Source of the DNA: Liolophura sinensis | Lineage: Eukaryota; Mollusca; Polyplacophora; Chitonida; Chitonidae | Assembly: GCF_032854445.1 (NCBI RefSeq) | Contig: NC_088300.1 | Location: 70,160,984-70,220,983 of the forward strand | Direction: 5' to 3' | Length of the DNA: 60,000 nt | Shown here: positions 49,471-60,000 of the stretch, in pieces | Numbering within the stretch: position 1 is the first letter of the stretch | Layout: each line of letters begins with the position of its first letter | The notes under the pieces: model-generated | Database searches by the model: none | What the model was told of the DNA's origin: nothing | Seen by the model: only the letters and a program-made list of their open reading frames with translations | Made by a program: the position numbers and the translations under genes

Positions 49471-50337
49471 CTGTGTTTGTGCAAAAATCAGTCATAATCC
49501 AATAAAAATAGTCTTGGATTGAAAACATTTATGTTATAAATAAATCGTTTTAAATACATGAACGGTATATAGCTCCATCTAAGCCAACATTTATTTCCAT
49601 TAGATAAGGTAAATTACAATAAATTGAAATGCTTCTGTGGTTGAAAAAATAATCAACTTATCAACATAAGACCTAATCTGGTAAGTAAAAACCTTCTTAT
49701 AAGATATCAATGTTTCACTTTGCAGAAGTGAGAATGGTTGATTGGGTGAAGAACTAAAGGACATGGTTAATGACTTTACAGCAGGACATGCAAAATACAA
49801 CTAAAACGGAAATAAAAACTTTTCACTAACAATAAAAATACCACTAACAATACCAGAGAGCATTAACAGAGATTACTGTGTAGTATGTATTGTTTTATAT
49901 TTGTCTTGAATAACGACACTGAATTGCACGATTTTAACATTTAAATCATGGTTTTGTTGTACTCTTAAAGTGAATATATCTTGTGAAAGCAAAACCAGTT
50001 TTTTAGATTAAAAAGGGGAAAAAATGACAAATACAAATGTCGTGTTCGGTGAAGAGTCCTGTCAGTTCATGAATTTGTGTACAGCCCTATGTGAACAACA
50101 GAGCTGTTTAAACTGAGTTAAACATTAACTTAAAAAGGACTTAAATTAACACCATAAAATTGATGCCGAAATCCGGTGGAAGAGCGTGGAAACTTGCTTG
50201 CAAGTATGGTCTTTAATATTGTTTCCTTTCTTTCAAAAGGTTATTTGAAAATAGTATTATGGTCAACATGACTAGTACATATAGCACAAACTTTTTTTAA
50301 AGTACAGATTTATGCGTCGCAAAGTACCAAAAACTCA
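49471..50337. other. Nothing recognised
   Basis: AT-rich, without a supported ORF. It may include further diverged family D sequence. Confidence 0.5.
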
Positions 50338-50577
50338 TTATTTATTTATTTGATTGGTGTTTTACGCCGTATTCAAGAATATTTCACTTTTACTACAGCG
50401 ACCAGCATTATGGTGGGTGGAAAACGGGCAGAGCCCGGGGGAAACCCACGGCCGTCCGCAGGTTACTGACAGACCTTCTCACGTACGGCCGGAGAGGAAG
50501 CCAGCACGAACTGGACTTGAACTCACAGTGACCGCATTGGTGAGAGGCTTCTGGGTTATTACGCTGCGTTAAGCCCC
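50338..50577 (-). mobile_element. SINE family B, near full length
   Basis: Minus-strand copy with tail, core, 'ggccggagaggaagccagca' and the antisense B-box 'ggacttgaactcac'. It ends near 'acgctgcgttaagcccc', lacking only part of the A-box side. Confidence 0.9.
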
Positions 50578-52589
50578 TATTCTTTGTTCCAGATGTTCAA
50601 TTTACAAATACTGAAACCGACACAGTGGCTACATATGGCGATTGGCACTTTTATTGGGATCGTTTTGCAATGACTGAATGGAGATTAGATGTAGAGTAGA
50701 TACTTAAGTGATATGTTTCTTTAGTAATACATCGAGGCCGATGCCTTTCCCATTTTTTTATGTTACTATTTATGAACTGTCATGATATCACATTATTTGA
50801 GCATTTCCACACAAGTGTAATTGTAATAAAACATCACCTCATTTTCTTTTCCCTAATTTTTACTAGTTTTTTTTTAAGCCATGGTGTTGGAAGGGGGTGG
50901 GGTAATGTTATTACTTAAGTATTTACAAAGAATAGTTACCATGAAACACTAACTGAGGTGAACTGACAAACGGCTCAATTTCACCGGTTCAGCAGTCCTC
51001 GATGCTCTGGTTTTACTCTCTAAGCTGTAGTCTTTTGCATTAAGTATTACAGCCAGGCTGTTTGCATGTTGTATGATGGGTACCGAGTCACCCATTTGTT
51101 ATAATGTGACACTTGATTTGCGGTTCCTCACCATATAATTGATTTATCTCCATAATATAGTCTCCATGCTTTTGAGAATTAACCTATATATCAGGTCACC
51201 TAAACCTTAAGACGATAGTTGTACCAGATAAAAGACCACAGAATATATAGTGAGATAGTTGGTAAATTGTCACACGTCTTACCGATAAAATCCGGTCACT
51301 TTTCAATTTGTCTCAATTGACTATAATCAACCGAAAATAAAGATCACAGATTAAGTTCATAATCGGAAGGCCCAGTTTTAAAAAAACATCAGTATCTTTT
51401 GCATTCACTCTAAGTCAAAGAAACGTATATGTTATATGTGTACAAAGTACTGCCGGCTTACATATAAGGAAAGTTCTCAGTGTGTTCAATCTACACGTTG
51501 ATGCAGAAATTTGTATTTATTTAACATACGTGTCAGGGCAGTTATCAAAATTATGTAGCTCTGCTGCAGTTTAATTGCATCTCTTCATATTACAAACATG
51601 ATATTTTTATTTAATTTGATGCATATTTTGCCTCGGTTCAACAGAGTCAGACAAAATTATGAGGCAAAGTATTATCAAAAAGGAATCACGTTCTCTTCAA
51701 AATTTAAGACACCGACTAAAAATCTCGTAACTGTAAATGCAGCCTACAAATGTCGACCAAAATGACGATCTCGGGCAACACTTCAAATAGTGACTAAACA
51801 GTTCTTCAAAACAATCATCTGGAGCTCCTCTGTAAACGTTATCCACAAATGACAAACCATGCTAATTTTTTACACGTCCATCTTTTCTCTATTGACCATT
51901 AAACTGCTAGAAGCAGCTCTCAGAAAAATCTTACTTTTCCGGATTCGTCACACCACTATGCATCACAGAGCCGGCTCTAGTGTGGACTGCACATTTCCCG
52001 TTTGGGTGTGGAGGAAATTAAGGTAAGAACAATATCCCCAGACCACTCAAATTCCTTTATTGTACAATATCCCGAACATCTGTGCGCTTTTTACAACAAT
52101 CTCTGCACACTCTAAGTACTGTTATATTACCAATAACTCAACTTCCCTTCTCGGCAAAGTAATAAACCTAGGCTGTAACTAGCGTATGGTTTCGTAATCT
52201 TCTCTATTTGGCAAAGAAAATCGATCAACTCGCAGCAGTTTCAACTTTTCAACCGCTCAACGTTTCTTGGTAGAGATAAAGATAGGATTTAACGGACAGA
52301 ATGATTTAGTTTTCGTTTTCGCAAGTTTCCAGACATAGGAGGGCCGTATAAATCGACTTTGGTTTTTCAAGACTTCGTTCTCTAGACTGAACAGAACATA
52401 ACTGGTCGAATTTTATACAATTGTTCAGATTTTACATAATTACTCAAATTTGGGAAAAGCATAATTTATTGGATGCAATAAGGACGTCTAAGTAATTTAA
52501 TCTCGTCGCAAGTAGCTTTAGGTTTTGTCTGAGTTAAAGTTCTAATATATACCATGTCCCAAAATATAATGGCGGCTTTTAACAAATAG
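50578..52589. other. Nothing recognised
   Basis: No ORF above background and no repeat family seen elsewhere in the window. Confidence 0.5.
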
Positions 52590-54525
52590 TGTTTGGTAAT
52601 TCTTACTTATGCAATTGTGTCAAATCTCTCAGATGGCAAATCTGACGCCCAGTCCACTCGGACGATGTGGACGATCCATGGCTAATCTGCTGAAGGGGCT
52701 GTCTCAGGTGCTTGACTCAGGTCAGCAGACTGGAGACCAGCAGAACAGACTCCACGAAAAAGGTCAAGTGAAGCCTTTGTCACCATCAGTCCTAAAGCCC
52801 AGCGGATGACCGTGTTACCGAGGCAGTAAACAGGCAATTGGCACGTTTTTTTCTCTCATCACAGAAAGTTTTCTATTGAAGGTATATCAGGCCCATTCTT
52901 CTACTTGTCCTTGGATTTGCAAAACGATGAACAAACCTGACGCAACTGGCTGGCGCTTTCTGTTTACCTTGGATATCATATAGGGACAACACAAACATTG
53001 TTACTAGCTTTGTTTTCAAACTATACCTGTCCTTTTCACAGTTTATTAATTTCTGCAATAGTTTTATCCACTTATTAAATTCATCTCAGGTTATCTTTTT
53101 TATAATAATTATTATTATTAGTTTGCCATGCAACAACTGAGGTCTGAATTGACCTTTCATAGTCGCAGGGGTTGATAGTTGCAGGAATAGACTGACAAGA
53201 AAGATTGCTAGCCAGGTTACAGTTGACATTTGATTTCTTTCCTCACGGGCAACAGCTGTCATCTTCTATGAATTACTTGTGGAAACCTGTCCACTAAGTA
53301 ATGCAGCGAAAGGGAGAAGCAGTTTCTTGGTAAGACCATTTTCGTCTCTAGACAATGTTGAAGACCTCACTGACAACGGAAGTCCTCGCCACAGAGTTTG
53401 ACCATCGTCTCTAATGAGTGAATGTTTCGCCGTGTTCAGGGTTTTGATTCATATCCGAGGTGGAGACCCGTTGTACGAGTGTAGTGTTTTAGAAGTGGTG
53501 CCAAGAATCCGTTGATGACTGAAATGAATTCCCCGTCGGTCATATGCGAAATAATGACAATAACTGCACTGTTTTAGCTGGTTGTACTCGTTTTTCGTGC
53601 GACATTTTTATTTAACCTTGGCTCAAACAATCTTAAATGTTAGAAAATCCGTCGAGTTTGTACTAACTGAGAACGGAGTGAGGCCACAATGATTGGATCT
53701 ATTATTAATGTTTTTATCGTTCAACGCATTTTTGTTCGCCCTGAACAGTCAATTTGCTCACAGAGAGGATGATTTCAGCTTTGCGTCTTCAATCTATAGC
53801 CCGTAAGCTTCCTGTCTCAGAAAACATCATCCTGCAAGATCTTTGCCAAAACAGTAACATCTGGATACAGGAACAAAAAATAGATATCGTCAGCCATGCC
53901 CTAGAGCATGCCTGTGTGTCGAAAATAGAGCCAATTTGACAATAAATTAGCTTAATTATTAGATTAGTGAACTTTGCATCCGAGATCTGATGGCCTGTTT
54001 TGGAAGGTACTTGAGTTCACAGGCACTTTTATGAAAAAAGTATCGTTTTGATTTTTCTGTTTCTTACTGTTCTACAAAAAACAAATTTGAGTAAAATTGA
54101 TTTTCACAATACACCCGACAACATGCACCAACAAGTTTAGAGTAGAACATTAGCGTTTCAAATGAGGATCATTAGCGCTGTCAGTTGAGAAAACATGGTC
54201 ATAGGACGCAGATTGCCAGTAATTTCAAAAGCGTGCGAATCCAGTTACTTCGTCATTTTCTTGCTCCCTTGGCTAATTTGCTTTCAGATGTCTCCATTTT
54301 TCACTGTAATGAAAGCATTTATTTACGTTTCAAAAACTATACACAGGGATCGTTCCACACATGTGCTAGAAAATAGCACCACCAGCTGTTAGGATAAATC
54401 GGTTGATTTAGACTGGTTATTAGTTGTGGGTATTCCTGTACCAGAGATGTCAATGCCAAAGAGAAACCGTACCCACACGAAACCAATGCCAACAGGAAAC
54501 CAGATCTACAGGAAACAAAGACCTG
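52590..54525 (+). mobile_element. Repeat family D, copy 2 (direct)
   Basis: Matches copy 3 in order: 52596-52790 with about 57940-58095, 53215-53450 with 58438-58680, and 53930-54200 with 58838-59075. It ends in a diverged run of the 16-17-bp minisatellite at about 54455-54525. It is shorter than copy 3 and lacks the 56.1-57.9 kb part. Confidence 0.65.
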
Positions 54526-55738
54526 TAGCGTAAACCGCGCGTAAATCAGGTCACATTGCTAGGTGAAAAAATCCCGACCGTAAAGACTCGGCAACGGTGT
54601 CTTTCCATAGATGGATTTTAACCAGTGGGCCTATGATATCCAGGATGTATACCCTACATCTGTAAATACCACCAAGTATCAGGATTGTGATCAAAAAAAA
54701 GCCTTAATTTGAAGCGTCTTGTCTTAGAAGCAAGATATGTGATCTTCACAATAATTTGTTCATGTTTGCTTTTTCATAAACTAGAATGTTAAAACCGCTT
54801 TTCTTTGTGTCTTTTACTGCGCGTTTTCCACACAAATGCAGCAGCCAATGTTACAATTATCCGGTATGGTGTATCCTCGTGGTCCAACACATCACACCAG
54901 TCAATTTTGACAGATTACAGAAAGGCAGACTTTAACCAAGGTGAAACTCGATACCGAGTACACCCGAACCCAATGCAGTCGTATTGACAGAGACGGCGAT
55001 GACACAATTCTGGTTGTGAAGACAAGAGCAGTCTGTGTATGCCCTTCGATACTGACATTCCCTACAATGATACAGATCCCGAATTTGTCTCCTCTAACCA
55101 ATCGTGGTCAGTTATAAACAGATGGTGAAGACAAGAAGTCCGTGTACTGAAGTGTCTGGGATCACCCGATCACTCAGTATTGACATTCATTCATGGTTTA
55201 CAATGAGAAATATCGTGAATTTGTTGGGCATTTATGAAAAGCTCCATTATCCAAAGATTTCTATCAGCTCTTCCACCGACTCATTAGCTGACTTGACCTT
55301 TCACTGAACTCGTCATTTGCCTTTGTTGTTGGGTCTTTTCCTAAAAAGACACCTTTATCTGACAAATGGGCTTTACTCTAACAACATAAGCACCTTGGCA
55401 ACAAAAATTGATTTAGTTGAGAAAGGGTTGCGTAAAAAACATTTACAGCTGACAACAGGCCTTGCGAAATAAATTCAATGAGTTCAAAGGAAAAAGAAAT
55501 AGACTGGTGCACTTAACTTCGTGTTCTATACGTGATTCTTGCCTGTTGTAAAAATATGGCAACAAACAGGTTATATGGCAAGATTTGTTTATATAATTTA
55601 TGGATACAACAAAAATACCTTGTCTAACTTTTGCTCAGTGGAACATTAGTATCTCATAAGAAGGTATTTTCTGTGATTCGCATATATATCCAAGATCAGG
55701 CAGTAAGGTAGTTTTTTTTCCAGAAAGAAGCATATCAG
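54526..55738. other. Nothing recognised
   Basis: Only short background ORFs occur here. Confidence 0.5.
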
Positions 55739-55933
55739 TTTATTTTATTTATTTATTTATTTATTTATTCGCTAGGTATTTTACACCTTACTAAAGAATA
55801 TTTCACTTATACGACAGGAACCAACATTATGGTCAGAGGAAACCGGGCAGAGCCCGGGGAAACCCACGACCATCCGCAGGCTGCTATTAAACCTTACCAC
55901 CTACGGGAGGAGCTGGACTTGAACTCACAGTGC
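55739..55933 (-). mobile_element. SINE family B, diverged
   Basis: Minus copy with a long (aaat)n tail, 'tatttcacttatacgacagg', 'gaaacccacgaccatccgca' and the antisense B-box 'ggacttgaactcacagtgca'. The A-box side is missing. Confidence 0.85.
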
Positions 55934-56318
55934 AGTTTATTGTAAGTTTGCCCATCTCTTGAAAAAGGTTATCGTCTAATTCAGGTTTCGTGTGGCTAGC
56001 AGTGTCTTTATTGTAGAAAAACTTACAAATATTACACTGCGTTGCATCTGACATTAAACTTGCCAGCTTTCCCCGCTTATGCCGGATTTCTGTACAAACA
56101 TAGAACAGCCAGATGGAGTAAAGCGGTTTAGATCACGGGAGATTCCAGTGTATTTCTGAACAGCTGTTTCTGACAGTCTCACGTTCACTCACGTTAAGAT
56201 ACCATAAATGAAGTCTACACTATATGCTTATATCAACCATCCAAACCCAAACATACAACCCTGTGCGTTGCCCTCTGTACATTATCCTTGTAAACACAGT
56301 TTCATATTTGTATTTGTT

Positions 56319-56477
56319 TTTTATTTATTTATTTATTTATTTGATTGATGTTTTAGGCCGTATTTAAGAATATTTCACTTATACGACGGTGGCCAGCATT
56401 ATGGTGAGAGCAAACCGGACAGAGCCCTGGGGAAACCCACGACCATCCGCAGGTTGCTGAAAGACCTTCCCATGTAC
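56319..56477 (-). mobile_element. SINE family B inserted in family D copy 3
   Basis: Minus copy with the tail, 'aggccgtatttaagaatatt' and 'aaacccacgaccatccgcag', truncated at 'gaccttcccatgtac'. It lies between the 56.1 kb and 57.9 kb anchors of copy 3, so it was inserted after that copy existed. Confidence 0.85.
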
Positions 56478-59400
56478 TATGTGTTTTTTACATTTAATGA
56501 TTACTTTAGATGATCTTCCCGCCAAGTGCACGTGGTAAAGCAAGCCTTGAGCGACTGTACCTTTCTGTTTGGTTCACTTATAGCATTTTGGTAAATGCAT
56601 AGGTAACACATAACACATACACATCTTTTGCATGTTTTCTAAAGTATGTATAGTTTACATATTTCTTACTTAACGCCTTTATGGTCCTATTTGTTCTATT
56701 GAGAAAAGTTTCTTATAAGTAAATATATCTGGAAGTCCGCTTCAAAAATTTGTCCTTTTCCACTTAACACGTTAAAAGTATATACATTATGTTGAATAAC
56801 ATGCATCGTGCTGAACAAAATCAGATATATGAATTGTGGAAACGTGACCAGTTGTAGTCAATGGCAAGCTGAAAGAAACTTATTTCATTATTGCAACCTA
56901 CAAACTAGCATCGAGCACAAATGTGACAATTTGACATCTTAACCCTTCATCGGTAATTGCATTATATTGTTATTCGAGCATGTGTTTTTGTTATCATAGC
57001 ATATAAGTCTAGCTGTCTATTAATACAAGGGCAACAACTCGTAATCTACCAAGAAATTATTGCGAAAAGGGCAGCGCGGGTCTCTGGGTGGATAAAAAAA
57101 ATGTTTTTAATTATGGTGAGCTGAAAGGTACAGGCTCGGTTGGTTTCCTTTATATCATACTGTTTATTAATAGACATTGATCTTCGTTATGTCGGCACAA
57201 GGGTCGTCATTTGATGTGCCTTAATATTGCGTGTTACCTGCCATATACCCTTAGCTATATACACCATTTCAAAACGAAATTTTTATTCTGCCTATAGCAA
57301 TAAAGTCTAAAGTCCCATTGTTTCCACAAAGAAGGTGTTATCTGGCTTTTACCCATAATTACTAAAATTACACGGAAGTCCATTCAAAGTACAAACATGG
57401 TTTAGGGTAAATAGTTCACGCTGTGTTTATTAAGTAACCTTTTCCCCAGAAAGCCAGATAGGACAATAAATGCTTAAGTGATAACTTTAACGGCCACTAG
57501 CACCATAGCTCAAGCAGAGTTAAACAGAATTATATAAAAAAATAGCAGTCTAAAATTACTGAAAATATTGTGTTGTTGTCACATTAAAAAAACAAACACA
57601 TTCATGCAACACGAAGGGACCAGATCCTATAAATACTTAATTAGTATCAACTTTACATGCCTTCTTTTGATGGCTTCTTTTCACAAGACTCTTTTTTGTA
57701 TTTAACGTTGCTTTCTAAACTTGAACCGACGATCTTTGGCTATCACTGTGTTACGATTTGCATACAAGTATCTATTATGATGCCTAGATCTAAAATCGAC
57801 TACTGATACGAAAGCAACGTCCAAAAAAATCACTTTAAACTGTGTTGTTAATACAGAGCATGGCAAGGTGACATGCACCTTTGAACCAATAGACACATAT
57901 TTTTTGTCAATTCTTGCATAAAGGAAAGTCCTATTTATGTAATTGGTGTCAAATAAGTCGACAAATCTGACACCCAGTCTACTGGAGGGATGAGGACAAG
58001 CTATGGCTAATCTGTAGAAGGGTCTGTCCCAAGTGCTTGACTCAGGTCTGCAGACAGGAGACCAGCAGAACAGACTCTACAGAGTAGGTCCGTGAGGCCG
58101 GCTGTGTCACGGAGGCAACGGCAAATAAGCAACGGACGTTTGATATTCACTAGTGAGGAAGTATCAGGCTCATTGCTCCACCTTTCCTCGGAGTTCCAGA
58201 ACGCTGAGCAAAAGAAACCGAAAATCTCACGTACTGTAATTTAATGGCGTTTTCTCGGCTAATGGTCATCTTAGGTATGCATGAGCATACGATTTCAAAA
58301 TGTACACCCCCTTCTGTTCTTTTCAGAATTTGCTTATTAAACTTGTCTCCATTTTTCCCCGTGTAAAACGAAGACTTACGCACCGAACTTGCACAGTTGG
58401 AGAAATCGACGTTATAGCAGGAATAGACGGAGCAAACTAGTTGACATTTGACTTCTTTCTTCATGAAGCACGCTTGTCATCGCCAATGACTTATTTGTGG
58501 AAACGTCTCCAGAAAGTAATTCTCAGCAATAAGATGAAGCAATATCGCTGTCCGGGTATTTCATTCCCTCTTCAGACAACTCCGCAGGCCTCAGTGACAA
58601 CGGCAGTTCGGACGATGGAATTTTCACGACAATGATCGACCGTCATCTCTAACAAGTGAATGTTTCGCTGTCTTTATGATCTCTAATGTAAACAGTCTTC
58701 CTATATAAAATAGTCTCCCGTGTTAGAAGTATATGCGCGAAACATCCAAAATAGTAGCACCTAGACGTAGGAATATGAAACAGCTGCCCTCAGCAATGTA
58801 AAAAAACCCATGCCTGTGGTGCTTAAAATGACGTCCATTTTGACAAATTACCTTAATTATCAGATTAGTGTCCTTTGCCTCCGACGTGTGGTGGCCTTGC
58901 ACGGAAGGGTACAGAAGGCAGTTTTATATAAAAAAAATATTGTTTGGATCTTTCAGTTACTCGCTGTGCCACAGAAATCAATTTTGGATGAAGCTGATTT
59001 TTACACATCCTTGGTAACACACATCAACGGATTTAGGATTCCAATGGTAATCATTAGCGCCGTCAGTTGTTAAAACATTGCTGTAGGACAGAAACGTCCT
59101 GGGATTTCGACAAATCAGTCCTCATATCAATTGTTTAATCAACTGGTGAATTCGTCAGTGTCAAATTTGTCCACTTTTCATTGTAATGGAAACATTTATT
59201 CCTGTATCCAAAAACTGTAAGCGAATCGGTCAACAAACAATTATGAAAGAAAATATCTGCTAAAGTAGTTTGAAGAAATGAGTCAGTTTAGACCGTATTG
59301 GTTAAACCGTACTGGCTGTGGCTTTCCTTGTTCGGTGTTTAATTTAGCTTAACTGTCTTAGTAAACAGTGAACCAGAGAGACTTACTCCATGAAGATGGT

Positions 59401-59704
59401 CAGGCTAAGTTTGTGTTACAGATAATCCTGTTTTCCTGTTTTTGTTGAGAGGGGGGGGGGGGGTTTAAACCGAGAAATACGTCATACCTGTGTTTTTCAT
59501 AAACTATGAAAAGACGGATGCATTGTTTTATGACCCGAGACTCATTTCATTTTACTAGAAATTCCTTGCCTAGAAGAAACGATGTCAAGAAGAAAGCATG
59601 CTTAGTGGAAACCATACCACAGGGTAGGGTAACCCAACCACAGAATATACCATGTTTAGAGAAATTCATGTCAAGGGTAAATTAACCATACACTTAACTG
59701 TGCC

Positions 59705-59816
59705 AAGAGTAAACCGTGCCTAGAGAAAATCATGCCAAGAGTAACCCATGCCCAGAGAAAACCATGCCTAGAGAAAACCGTGCCAAGAATTAACCATGCC
59801 TAGAGAAAACCAGGCT
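59705..59816 (+). repeat. 16-bp minisatellite (end of family D copy 3)
   Basis: Seven clean units of a motif close to TAGAGAAAACCATGCC have strict 16-base spacing and are preceded by degenerate units back to about 59545. It is the reverse complement of the 46.7-46.9 kb array. Confidence 0.9.
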
Positions 59817-60000
59817 ACATTGCTAGTGTTTGGGGAGACTTTCTAATTGTCTCGTTTTCGTAGCAGTGTATGTTATGTTTAAATAGATTTTCAAATTATT
59901 TGGCGATTATCTTTGCATAATATTTTCGGTGTAATGATTGGATATTTGTAAATGTTATTAGACACCTTAAGCAGGGTGAAGAAGTTCATGGCCCCTGGTT

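Larger units (their letters stand above)
56108..59816 (+). mobile_element. Repeat family D, copy 3 (direct, longest)
   Basis: This is the longest copy, defined by ordered similarity to copy 1 (inverted) and copy 2 (direct), and it ends in the minisatellite at 59705-59816. A G run (59451-59463) lies near its 3' part. No reverse transcriptase, transposase or helicase motif is visible in any frame. The true 5' boundary is unknown. Confidence 0.65.

Noticed and set aside
52609-52809. 66-codon ORF in repeat family D copy 2
   Set aside because: The equivalent positions in copies 1 and 3 do not keep the frame, so it is not under coding constraint.

Overview
The window reads as animal nuclear DNA. 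It is AT-rich, has no long ORFs, and carries short coding exons with GT/AG splice sites, many microsatellites and several SINE-like families. The SINE 3' tails (acgccgtactcaagaata..., catatgactgaaaaattg..., gttaaacacc...aatcaatc) recall bivalve or other lophotrochozoan genomes. A marine mollusc is my best guess, made from memory and without a search.

Left and centre (about 10.2-43.6 kb): one plus-strand, protein-coding gene is supported. I find nine exons: 10251-10431, 11110-11229, 12168-12284, 13124-13165, 14773-14814, 15915-15983, 38792-38860, 40797-40964 (or 41045) and 42017-42562. The last holds the stop codon and a polyA-signal-bearing 3' UTR. Every internal intron I can define is phase 0, so every internal exon is a whole number of codons and could be skipped without a frameshift. 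The product (about 450 codons visible; the 5' end is not found) is hydrophilic, with charged helical stretches, Ser/Pro-rich linkers and a C-terminus (-TKL) that fits a class I PDZ ligand. I do not recognise the family. A 22.8 kb intron separates exons 15915-15983 and 38792-38860. Inside it are two similar 33-nt ATG-to-donor sequences (22021-22053 and 32343-32375), encoding MSLFCFDMAKK and MNLFCLDFSKE. They look like alternative first exons in the same phase.

The gene has been reshaped by local duplication. A unit of about 700 bp around a 42-nt exon is present three times (exon 13124, a dead copy at 13816, exon 14773), with a SINE in the dead copy's intron. An 81-bp tandem duplication in exon 40797 duplicates the 5' splice site.

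Right (about 45-60 kb): no recognisable gene. A CpG-rich, promoter-like island lies at 45.36-46.33 kb. It is followed by three copies of a previously unnamed (to me) multi-kilobase repeat, one inverted (46.7-49.5 kb) and two direct (52.6-54.5 and 56.1-59.8 kb). Each ends in a 16-bp minisatellite, and SINEs are nested within or between them.

The rest is intronic or intergenic sequence with SINE fragments, microsatellites, hairpins, a 55-bp perfect triplication, a small TIR element and a weak minus-strand exon candidate near 27.6 kb.
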